The translations under genes were made by a program, and so were the position numbers. Below are positions 35,775 to 46,800 of a stretch of DNA of 64,000 nt, in pieces; the stretch's first letter is position 1, and each line of letters opens with the position of its first letter. Origin of the DNA: Macrostomum hystrix (lineage: Eukaryota; Platyhelminthes; Macrostomidae); the NCBI GenBank assembly GCA_950097015.1, contig CATNEN010000002.1, positions 5,797,001-5,861,000 of the forward strand, in the 5' to 3' direction. Under the pieces are notes generated by a model. The model ran no database searches. It saw nothing but the letters and a program-made list of their open reading frames with translations, and had not been told where the DNA came from.

Positions 35775-36150
35775 ACCTACATGATCCTTCAGGGACTCTT
35801 TTGATCCTTCAGGGACTCTTTTGAGCCTTCGGGGACTCTTTTGAGCCTTCAGGGACTCTTTTGAGCCTTCAGGGACTCTTTTGAGCCTTCAGGGACTCTT
35901 TTGAGCCTTCAGGGACTCTTTTGAGCCTTCAGGGACTCTTTTGAGCCTTCAGGGACTCTTTTGAGCCTTCAGGGACTCTTTTGAGCCTTCAGGGACTCTT
36001 TTGAGTATCCTGAACATTCAGGGACTATCCTGAACCTTCAGGGACTATCCTGAACCTTCAGGGACTATCCTGAACCTTCAGGGACTATCCTGAACCTTCA
36101 GGGACTATCCTGAACCTTCAGGGACTATCCTGAACCTTCAGTGACTTTTT
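35775..36150 (+). repeat. two adjacent 20-bp minisatellites in the MYND 3' flank
   Basis: Units of CCTTCAGGGACTCTTTTGAG (about 35775-36005) change abruptly to CCTTCAGGGACTATCCTGAA (about 36006-36150). The shared CCTTCAGGGACT half shows one arose from the other. Confidence 0.95.
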
Positions 36151-36179
36151 TCCTGAGGCTGTCTGCCACTTCTGTCTTG

Positions 36180-36185
36180 AATAAA
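36180..36185 (+). other. possible polyadenylation signal AATAAA
   Basis: The first canonical hexamer after the MYND stop codon, about 560 nt downstream and just beyond the 20-bp arrays. If used, the arrays are part of the 3' UTR. Confidence 0.3.
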
Positions 36186-36589
36186 CCAGCTATTTCGGTG
36201 CTTGAATGAATCGCAAATTGCTATTGTTTTTCATTTCATTTCACAAATCGTGTGTTCACACGCCTAATTGTTTGCATTGAATGCTCATGTTAAAAGCGTC
36301 ATTTCGAATTCGGCGGACATCTACCAAGGATTTTAACAACTGGCTCATTAATATGCTTTGCATTATTGTTTCTATCATTAACATGCATAATACAATTGGC
36401 AATCAGAGACGTAACAAAACCTCTTACAATTAATTATTCTTGCATTCCGTATTGTCCGTGGACTTTTTAATAGGTAAAAACAGTGAAAAAAAACTTTTAG
36501 CAGCTGTCACTGTGCTTTATACTTCGGTATTTCTGGCTGAGGATAATTATAACAGCTTATTATTGTTTAGGAATACTTTTATACTTGCT

Positions 36590-37087
36590 AATTTATCCCA
36601 TTGGATTAAGAAGGGAATGGATTGCTAGTCTATCCTGTTGGATTAATATTGGGATAGATTGCTAGTCTATTCCATTGGATTAAGAAGGAAATGGATTGCT
36701 AGTCTATTCCATTGGATTAATATTGGGATAGATTGCTAGTCTATTCCATTGGATTAAGAAGGAAATGGATTGCTAGTCTATTCCATTGGATTAATATTGG
36801 GATAGATTGCTAGTCAATTCCATTGGACTAAGAAGATAATGGATTGCTAATCTATCCTGTTGGATTAATATTGGGATAGATTGCTAGTCTATTCCATTGG
36901 ATTAAGAAGGAAATGGATTGCTAGTCTATCCTGGTGGATTAATATTGGGATAGATTGCTAGTCTATTCCATTGGATTAAGAAGGAAATGGATTGCTAATC
37001 TATCCTGTTGGATTAATATTGGGATAGATTGCTAGTCTATTCCATTGGATTAAGAAGGAAATGGATTGCTAATCTATCCTGTTGGAT
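36590..37087 (+). repeat. about 62-bp higher-order repeat of two related 31-bp units upstream of VPS37
   Basis: TTAAGAAGGAAATGGATTGC and TTAATATTGGGATAGATTGC units alternate, each followed by TAGTCTATTCCATTGGAT-like sequence. The core GATTGCTAATCTATCC matches the 30-bp satellite at 24815 and 31857. Confidence 0.93.
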
Positions 37088-37175
37088 TATCGAATCACTA
37101 GATAATCCAGCAATGCAGATGACAAACTGGGCTTTCGCGAAATAATTTCAGCGAGTGCATAAACTCGAGGAACTC

Positions 37176-38170
37176 ATGTATCCCAACTATCCGATGCACA
37201 GCCAGTCGACTCAGCAGCAGCAGCAGCCGCCTCCCCCCTACGAGGTTGGCGCCCTCGTCAGCGGTGGCAGTCACGCTAGCGGCTTGGAGTCGCTTCTGTC
37301 CCAGCTGAAGCGCATGGACAATGAGGAGCTGCAGAAACTGCTGGACTCCGATGAAAAAGTAGCCGAGCTCACCGCCTCCTGTGCTGAGGTGAGGACCCGT
37401 GCAATAAACTGTCTTCACCTTTGATGGCACTGGTTGACTTACATAGACTCATTCATTACTCTTAACTAAAATCAACTACGGGCTGAATTATCTACTCCTG
37501 AATTCTCCACTCATCTCATTCAAGTCTCACCTGAAGTCTTCCCTTAAATCCCGATACATTAAGTCTCAGCAGAGATCCCTACAGCTAAGGTGTCACCTAA
37601 ATCACTTTACCTGAAGTCTTACCTGAAGTCTCACCTGACATCTATTTACCTGAAGTCTCACCTGAGATCTATTTACCTGAAGTCTCACCTGAGATCTATT
37701 TACCTGAAGTCTCACCTGAAGTCTTTCTTGAGATCTATTTACCTGAAGTCTCACCTGAGATCCATGGAACCCTCATTCCGGAGCAGCTTCAGCAGCTGTC
37801 GCAGGCCAAGCATGCCGCGATGTCGTCCAACCGTCAGCTGGCCGAGTCCAACTTCGTCCTCGAGCCGCGCGTCGAGGAAAGCCGCCGCCGTCTGGCCGCC
37901 CTGTCCGAGGAGGCCGACAGCCACCGGTCCGCCTTCCTGGAGCTGCGCGCCAGACTGGATTCGCTGAATTCGGCTGCCAGCCCCGACACCCTCCTCAGCT
38001 TGCTGGAGGCCGCCTGCATGGAGGCTGACGAACTGGCTGAGTCTGTCTCCGATGACCTGGCCAGCGGCCGCGTTGATCTGCCCGGCTTTGTTCGGCAATA
38101 CGTCGATGCGCGTCAGCTGTACCACCTGCGCCGGGTGAAGGTCGACTGGCTGTCCAAAAGCCAGTCTTAG
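37176..38170 (+). CDS. VPS37: ESCRT-I subunit VPS37 (Mod(r) domain)
   Basis: Two exons, 37176-37388 and 37760-38170 (TAG at 38168), join at phase 0 to give 207 residues. A Gln/Pro-rich N-terminus (QQQQQPPPPYE) precedes the Mod(r) domain. Its landmarks are LKRMDNEELQKLLDSDEKVA, SSNRQLAESNFVLEPRVEE, SPDTLLSLLEAACMEADE and, at the end, QLYHLRRVKVDWL. VPS37 joins TSG101 and VPS28 in ESCRT-I for sorting of ubiquitinated cargo at endosomes; the long helical hairpin fits that role. The ATG lies 24 nt after an acceptor (AATAATTTCAG, ending 37151). The exon 2 acceptor CTCACCTGAG is unusually poor in pyrimidines and is itself part of a tandem array (37600-37760). Confidence 0.9.
37600..37765 (+). repeat. 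27-bp repeat containing the VPS37 acceptor
   Basis: Units of TTTACCTGAAGTCTCACCTG plus AGATCTA run into exon 2, whose first bases ATCCATGG match the unit's ATCTATTT. Unit lengths of 27 and 39 are multiples of three, so upstream acceptor copies remain in frame (peptide IYLPEVSPE). Confidence 0.85.
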
Positions 38171-38179
38171 AGCTCGTGT

Positions 38180-39052
38180 TCATCTGGACTACTCACAGTA
38201 GGCTGGGCTGTCTAGTTTGAGCATGACTCACTAATGCCACACTACTCACAGTAGGCTGAGCGGTGTAGTTTGAGCATGACTCACTCATGCCACACTACTC
38301 ACAGTAGGCTGGGCTGTCTAGTTTGAGCATGACTCACTCATGCCACACTACTCACAGTAGGCTGAGCGGTGTAGTTTGAGCATGACTCACTCATGCCACA
38401 CTACTCACAGTAGGCTGAGCGGTGTAGTTTGAGCATGACTCATTCATGCCACACTGCTCACAGTAGGCTGGGCTGTCTAGTTTGAGCATGACTCATTCAT
38501 GCCACACTACTCACAGTAGGCTGGGCTGTCTAGTTTGAGCATGACTCACTCATGCCACACTACTCACAGTAGGCTGGGCTGTCTAGTTTGAGCATGACTC
38601 ACTCATGCCACACTACTCACAGTAGGCTGAGCGGTGTAGTTTGAGCATGACTCACTCATGCCACACTACTCACAGTAGGCTGAGCGGTGTAGTTTGAGCA
38701 TGACTCACTCATGCCACACTACTCACAGTAGGCTGAGCGGTGTAGTTTGAGCATGACTCATTCATGCCACACTGCTCACAGTAGGCTGGGCTGTCTAGTT
38801 TGAGCATGACTCATTCATGCCACACTACTCACAGTAGGCTGGGCTGTCTAGTTTGAGCATGACTCATTCATGCCACACTACTCACAGTAGGCTGGGCTGT
38901 CTAGTTTGAGCATGACTCATTCATGCCACACTACTCACAGTAGGCTGGGCTGTCTAGTTTGAGCATGACTCACTCATTCATGCCACACTACTCACAGTAG
39001 GCTGGGCTGTCTAGTTTGAGCATGACTCACTCATGCCACACTACTCACAGTA
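38180..39052 (+). repeat. 53-bp minisatellite after VPS37
   Basis: About 16 units begin near the stop codon and contain TTTGAGCATGACTCACTCAT and CACTACTCACAGTAGGCTG. Two versions (GGGCTGTCT and GAGCGGTGT) occur in runs. Confidence 0.97.
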
Positions 39053-39480
39053 GCTTTAGCAGTGAGCTGTCATTTTTACTGTTTTATTAATGTAATACTG
39101 TTAAGCGCTAATGCAGAATTGTATAGATAAAAGTTATTATTGTGCTTTAATATTCAGACTCTGTTGACTGTGTCAATTAGGACATTGCAATTTAGTCTCC
39201 TTGTTACTTCAAAGCAATTAAATAGTATTTATATGTAAATGCACTTTCTTAATTTAAACTATCATAGCAACTGTCACGCTACAACCCAGTCACATTGTCA
39301 TTAACTATGCACCTGTAAAATGCGTAGATTTGAGAACTGATTGCAGAAATCTGATTGTGTAGCTGCGTGAACTTTTTCTAGTCTTCTAAAATATATTTTA
39401 CGGAAAGTTTCTATTTTCATTTGTTGTTTTTTAAAAATACGCAGTTCTTTTTAGATTTGTTTATTTGGTTTGACAGTACA
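39053..39480. other. AT-rich intergenic DNA between convergent genes
   Basis: Here transcription units change from the plus to the minus strand. No gene or repeat is seen. Confidence 0.45.
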
Positions 39481-39504
39481 AAATGCTTACTTTCAACGGG
39501 GTTA

Positions 39505-39736
39505 TGCTGTATGAAATAAAGCCAGCAGCCTTGTTTGTTGTAGTGGGTGACATAGGAGATGACCCCAGCGGCAGACAGCTGGCCCTCCCACCATTCGTTT
39601 GGTTCGTTGAAGTACGTGTGGCTGCAGAAGCCATTACTGAAATTAGGGTCTTTGTTTCCGTCGATCGCTTAGTTGCAAAGCATTCCGTGAACCACATAAC
39701 TCTGGGTACAGCTGGCGAACGCAAGCTTCCGATTCG
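39505..39736 (-). pseudogene. F-type lectin (FTP domain)-like exon with an in-frame stop
   Basis: On the minus strand, after the acceptor TTCTCCCACAG, one frame reads NRKLAFASCTQSYVV, then AIDGNKDPNFSNGFCSHTY, then NEWWEGQLSAAGVISYVTHYN. This follows the fucolectin-tachylectin-pentraxin (FTP) pattern: a first strand, AIDGN-D-NF-NG-C-HT, then WW--DL. A TAA (39671-39669) interrupts the frame just before AIDG, where relatives have a hydrophobic residue. A short upstream frame from about 39841 could supply a 5' exon with a phase-matching donor. It is either a broken gene or affected by a sequence error. The downstream (lower-coordinate) part of the domain is not clear. Confidence 0.5.
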
Positions 39737-39894
39737 CTGTGGGAGAATCACGTGACACGAGTGCGCTATCGAATAAAAACTCACATCCGTGTCACCGCTG
39801 GGATCTACGATGGGTGTCCCAAAAGTTCCCGGAATGTCCATCGTAGCTCTTTTTTACAGAAACAAATGACAAGATGTACTTGTTTAACTGTTTG

Positions 39895-40465
39895 TAGATT
39901 CATTGTCTTGTGTCAGGATATGCCCTGATGTGTCAAGAGATACAATGATGTGTCAGGAGAGCTTGTGTTGTGTCAGGAGAGGTTGTGGTGTGTCAGGAGA
40001 GGTTGTGATGTGTCAGGAGAGGTTCTGATGTGCCAGGAGATGCCATGATGTGTCAGGAGATGCCATGATGTGTCAGGAGAGCTTGTGTTGTGTCAGGAGA
40101 GGTTGTGATGTGTCAGGAGAGGTTCTGATGTGTCAGGAGAGGTTCTGATGTGTCAGGAGATGCCATGATGTGTCAGGAGAGCTTGTGTTGTGTCAGGAGA
40201 GGTTGTGATGTGTCAGGAGAGGTTCTGATGTGCCAGGAGATGCCATGATGTGTCAGGAGATGCCATGATGTGTCAGAAGAGGTTGTGATGTGTCAGGAGA
40301 TGCCATGATGTGTCAGAAGAGGTTGTGATGTGTCAGGAGAGGTTCTTATGTGTCAGGAGATGCCATGATGTGTCAGGAGATGCCATGATGTGTCAGGAGA
40401 TGCCATGATGTGTCAGGAGATGTTGTGGTGTGTCAGGAGAGGTTGTGGTGTGTCAAGAAACGTGC
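39895..40465 (+). repeat. 20-bp satellite, inverted relative to the large intron array
   Basis: About 28 units of GATGTGTCAGGAGATGCCAT with GGTTGTG and GGTTCTG variants. The reverse complement is exactly the unit of the 43135-49425 array. Confidence 0.96.
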
Positions 40466-40700
40466 GCGAAGGTCAGGGGTAGTGTTCCACAAGCTCAAAA
40501 ATCTATTGATTTTTTCATTACTCACATTAGTAAGCGTGTAAACAATGCCTACTGAAGCTTAAACTATGCTTGGGAAGGTGTTTTACGTCAGTGTTGCTAG
40601 AAGAAGACATGAGTACCTAGAAATAGATCCTACCCAGCTGTCTCAACTCTTGACAGGTCTATAAGGAAAAAAATATTTAAGGCCACAATTATAGTACTGT
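40466..40700. other. 3' flank of the C16orf89-like gene
   Basis: Unique AT-rich DNA between the inverted satellite and the gene end. Confidence 0.45.
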
Positions 40701-40702
40701 CG

Positions 40703-40708
40703 TTTATT
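40703..40708 (-). other. probable polyadenylation signal of the C16orf89-like gene
   Basis: TTTATT on the plus strand gives AATAAA on the minus strand, about 110 nt after the stop codon at 40818, a usual distance. Confidence 0.5.
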
Positions 40709-40817
40709 AGAAAAAAATATTTCAATTAGCAGAAGTGCTAATTAGCAAAGAATTGATTTTTTATAAATAAATCTTGTTTCGGTTCAGATTTCTCGTGTTC
40801 TCAAACCAGGCTCTCAA

Positions 40818-43800
40818 TCAGGCTCTCAAAAACAGGGCGAAGTAGGCAGCCGCCAGGCCGCTGGTGTGCGAGGAGCAAATTCCTGGAATGGGAGAATTCG
40901 GTTGAAAGACTAAATTTGAGGACAACTGATTAGCCAGGAACCCCGGTGAACTGGGTGTTGGGCAAATTATCAAAAGAGGCTGTTTTGGGAGAGAGTCAAA
41001 TATTATATTGAGGGATTAGGGAAAAATTGCTGTCGGGGAAATCACTAAAGAATGATAATTAGGGAATAGAACCAAAGGGGATATTTATGGAATAGAACCA
41101 AATGGGATATTTAGGGAATAGAACCAAATGGGATATTTAGGGAATAGAACCAAATGGGATATTTAGGGAATAGAACCAAATGGGATATTTATAGAATAGA
41201 ACCAAATGGGATATTTCGCGAATAGAACCAAAGGGGATATTTAGGGAATAGAACCAAATGGGATATTTAGGGAATAGAACCAAATGGGATATTTAGGGAA
41301 TAGAACCAAATGGGATATTTAGGGAATAGAACCAAAGGCGATATTTAGGGAATAGAACCAAATGGGATATTTAGGGAATAGAACCAAATGGGATATTTAG
41401 GGAATAGAACCAAAGGGGATATTTAGGGAATAGAACCAAATGGGATATTTAGGGAATAGAACCAAAGGGGATATTTATGGAATAGAACCAAATGGGATAT
41501 TTAGGGAATAGAACCAAAGGAGATATTTGGGAGTAGAACCAAATGGGATATTTAGAAAATAGAACCAAGGTGGATTTTTCGCGAATAGAACCAAATGGGA
41601 TATTTAGTGAACAGAACCAAAGCGGGTATTTTGGGAGTAGAACCAAATGGGATATTTAGGGAAGACAGGAATTTCTTAGTATCGATGATCCATCCATAAT
41701 CCCATGGACATTATCAACCTGAGAAGGCCATACCATCGAGCACCACATTGTGCAGCAGTTTCCGGCCAGTGTCCGTCTTGGCGTCCATGAACTCCGCAGA
41801 TCGCAGCGACTCGCTGTACTGCTCCTCACGGTAGCACCCGAGTCGCTCGTCTTGCAGGCGTCGAAACTGCAGCGCCGTCGAGTCGGCGAAAAAATCCCTG
41901 TAGCCCAGGATGCCGCAGAGGACCGCTGAACAGTTTCCAGGTGTAAGAACAGATTGGATAATTTAGAAATTACGAGTACCTAGTTGGGATAATTCTGATA
42001 AGCACCCGAAATGAAATAATTATATCAGTAAAAACAAAATGGGATTATTGGGTTAATTGGGATAAGAACAAAAATGGCATAATTGGGATAATCTTGATAC
42101 TTGGGATAAGAACCTATGTGGGATAATTTTGATAATAGGGATAAGAACCAATGTGGGATAATTTTAATATTAGGGATAAGAATGAATATAGGATAATTGC
42201 GATAATCGAGATCCGAACCAAATTGGGATAATTGTAATAGAAAACTAAAATGATAGAATTGGGATAATTGGAGATAATAGCCACTAAAATTGAATAGCTT
42301 TAAGAAGCACTAAAATGGGATAATTGGAACCAATAGAGGATAATTGTGATTGTCATTTTAGCAGCGAGTATCAAACTTAAAAATGAACCAATGACTGTGG
42401 CTTGTTTTGACGAAAACGGTTAAAGAACGAAAATCATAACAGTTTAGGGATTGACTTTTTACTTTTCTGTGAAATACTAAAGGGGATAATCACAAAGATA
42501 TCCTACTATAGTGGACTCACCCTGCTCCATCGCCAAGTCGATAAGTCCGTTTCCGGCTGAGCCAACAGCCAGGATCTTTTTGTGTTCCTTCAACGCCTGG
42601 TGGCAGGCCGACGACACGAAGGAGCAATCCACGCGACGACCGTTGGACAGTCTCAGGTGGCACGAACGCTGTGGGATTGACACATCAGCACTTTATACTG
42701 TTGGCACAGGAAATCCTACGGCTCAACTAGAAATCCCCCACCGCTCAACTGGAAATCCCCCACGGCTCAACTAGAAATCCCCCACGGCTCAACTAGAAAT
42801 CCCCCACGGCTCAACTAGAAATCCTACGGCTCAACTAGAAATCCTACGGCTCAACTAGAAATCCCCCACTGCTCAACTAGAAATCCCACTGCCAACTTGA
42901 AGTCCCAATGCTCAACTAAAAATCTTCCTCTGCCTAATTAGCTCGCAGAAATCCCTAAACACAGGCCTGAAAGTCAAGCTGCACTCACGTCGATTGCCGC
43001 AACCCAGAACATGAGCTGGTGAGTCAGCGTGTAGCCAATGCCAGGCCGAGAACTCAAAAACAACCGTTTGCAAACGCTTGGGACATGGCAGGCTGTGCGA
43101 CTGGATGAATTAGGGTTCGCGAGCCTTAGTATGGACAACAACCTCTCCTGACGCATCAGAACCTCTCCTGACACATCACGGCATCTCCTGACGCATCAGA
43201 ACCTCTCCTGACACATCACGGCATCTCCTGACGCATCAGAACCTCTCCTGACACATCACGGCATCTCCTGACGCATCAGAACCTCTCCTGACACATCACG
43301 GCATCTCCTGACGCATCAGAACCTCTCCTGACACATCACGGCATCTCCTGACACATCATGGCATCTCCTGACACATCAGGGCATCTCCTGACACATCAGG
43401 GCATATCCTGACACATCATGGCATCTCCTGACACATCATGGCATCTCCTGACACATCACGGCATCTCCTGACACATCATGTCATCTCCTGACACATCAGA
43501 ACGTCTCCTGACGCATCAGAACCTCTCCTGACACATCACGGCATCTCCTGACACATCATGGCATCTCCTGACACATCATGGCATCTCCTGACACATCATG
43601 GCATCTCCTGACACATCAGGGCATCTCCTGACACATCATGGCATCTCCTGACACATCATGGCATCTCCTGACACATCACGGCATCTCCTGACACATCATG
43701 TCATCTCCTGACACATCAGAACGTCTCCTGACGCATCAGAACCTCTCCTGACACATCACGGCATCTCCTGACACATCATGGCATCTCCTGACACATCATG

Positions 43801-46800
43801 GCATCTCCTGACACATCATGGCATCTCCTGACACATCATGGCATCTCCTGACACATCATGGCATCTCCTGACACATCATGGCATCTCCTGACACATCACG
43901 GCATCTCCTGACGCATCAGAACCTCTCCTGACACATCACGGCATCTCCTGACGCATCAGAACCTCTCCTGACACATCACGGCATCTCCTGACGCATCAGA
44001 ACCTCTCCTGACACATCACGGCATCTCCTGACACATCATGGCATCTCCTGACACATCAGGGCATCTCCTGACACATCAGGGCATATCCTGACACATCATG
44101 GCATCTCCTGACACATCATGGCATCTCCTGACACATCACGGCATCTCCTGACACATCATGTCATCTCCTGACACATCAGAACGTCTCCTGACGCATCAGA
44201 ACCTCTCCTGACACATCACGGCATCTCCTGACACATCATGGCATCTCCTGACACATCATGGCATCTCCTGACACATCATGGCATCTCCTGACACATCAGG
44301 GCATCTCCTGACACATCATGGCATCTCCTGACACATCATGGCATCTCCTGACACATCACGGCATCTCCTGACACATCATGTCATCTCCTGACACATCAGA
44401 ACGTCTCCTGACGCATCAGAACCTCTCCTGACACATCACGGCATCTCCTGACGCATCAGAACCTCTCCTGACACATCACGGCATCTCCTGACACATCATG
44501 GCATCTCCTGACACATCATGGCATCTCCTGACACATCATGGCATCTCCTGAGACATCATGGCATCTCCTGACACATCATGGCATCTCCTGACACATCATG
44601 GTATCTCCTGACACATCATGGCATCTCCTGACACATGGTATCTCCTGACTCATCATGGCATCTCCTGACAAACCATGGCATCTCCTGACACATCATGGTA
44701 TCTCCAGACACATCATGGCATCTCCTGAAACATCATGGCATCTCCTGACACATGGCATCTCCTGACACATCACGGCATCTCCTGACACATCATGGCGTCT
44801 CCTGACACATCATGGTATCTCCAGACACATCATGGCATCTCCTGACACATCATGGCATCTCCTGACACATGGCATCTCCTGACACATCATGGCATCTCCT
44901 GACACATGGCATCTCCTGACACATCATGGCATCTCCTGACACATAATGGCATCTCCTGACACATCATGGCATCTCCTGACACATGGCTTCTCCTGATACA
45001 TCATGGCATCTCCTGACACATCATGACATCTCCTGTCACATCATGGTATCTCCAGACACATCATGGCATCTACTGACACATCATGGCGTCTCCTGACACA
45101 TCATGGTATCTCCAGACACATCATGGCATCTCCTGACACATCACGGCATCTCCTGACACATCATGGCATCTCCTGACACATCATGGTATCTCCAGACACA
45201 TCATGGCATCTCCTGACACATCACGGCATCTCCTGACACATCAGAACGTCTCCTGACGCATCAGAACCTCTCCTGACACATCACGGCATCTCCTGACACA
45301 TCATGGCATCTCCTGACACATCATGGCATCTCCTGACACATCAGGGCATCTCCTGACACATCATGGCATCTCCTGACACATCATGGCATCTCCTGACACA
45401 TCACGGCATCTCCTGACACATCATGTCATCTCCTGACACATCAGAACGTCTCCTGACGCATCAGAACCTCTCCTGACACATCACGGCATCTCCTGACACA
45501 TCATGGCATCTCCTGACACATCATGGCATCTCCTGACACATCATGGCATCTCCTGAGACATCATGGCATCTCCTGACACATCATGGCATCTCCTGACACA
45601 TCATGGTATCTCCTGACACATCATGGCATCTCCTGACACATGGTATCTCCTGACTCATCATGGCATCTCCTGACAAACCATGGCATCTCCTGACACATCA
45701 TGGTATCTCCTGACACATCACGGCATCTCCTGACACATCATGGCATCTCCTGACAAATCATGGCATCTCCTGACACATCATGGCATCTCCTGACACATCA
45801 TGGCATCTCCTGACTCATCATGGTATCTCCTGAGACATCATGGCATCTCCTGACAAATCATGGCATCTCCTGACACATCATGGCATCTCCTGACACATCA
45901 TGGCATCTCCTGACACATGGCATCTCCTGACACATCATGGCATCTCCTGACACATGGCATCTCCTGACACATCATGGCATCTCCTGACACATAATGGCAT
46001 CTCCTGACACATCATGGCATCTCCTGACACATGGCTTCTCCTGATACATCATGGCATCTCCTGACACATCATGACATCTCCTGTCACATCATGGTATCTC
46101 CAGACACATCATGGCATCTACTGACACATCATGGCGTCTCCTGACACATCATGGTATCTCCAGACACATCATGGCATCTCCTGACACATCACGGCATCTC
46201 CTGACACATCATGTCATCTCCTGACACATCAGAACGTCTCCTGACGCATCAGAACCTCTCCTGACACATCACGGCATCTCCTGACACATCATGGCATCTC
46301 CTGACACATCATGGCATCTCCTGACAAACCATGGCATCTCCTGACACATCATGGTATCTCCAGACACATCATGGCATCTCCTGAAACATCATGGCATCTC
46401 CTGACACATGGCATCTCCTGACACATCACGGCATCTCCTGACACATCATGGCGTCTCCTGACACATCATGGTATCTCCAGACACATCATGGCATCTCCTG
46501 ACACATCATGGCATCTCCTGACACATGGCATCTCCTGACACATCATGGCATCTCCTGACACATGGCATCTCCTGACACATCATGGCATCTCCTGACACAT
46601 AATGGCATCTCCTGACACATCATGGCATCTCCTGACACATGGCTTCTCCTGATACATCATGGCATCTCCTGACACATCATGACATCTCCTGTCACATCAT
46701 GGTATCTCCAGACACATCATGGCATCTACTGACACATCATGGCGTCTCCTGACACATCATGGTATCTCCAGACACATCATGGCATCTCCTGACACATCAC

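Noticed and set aside
39483-39755. Plus-strand 90-residue frame over the lectin-like exon
   Set aside because: The opposite strand shows the FTP signature; the plus frame has no recognisable similarity.
41714-41733. Stop codon directly after exon 4 as the end of the C16orf89-like gene
   Set aside because: A donor (GATG GTATGG) and a phase-matching exon at 40882-40818 with the family's CSSHT ending give a better C-terminus.
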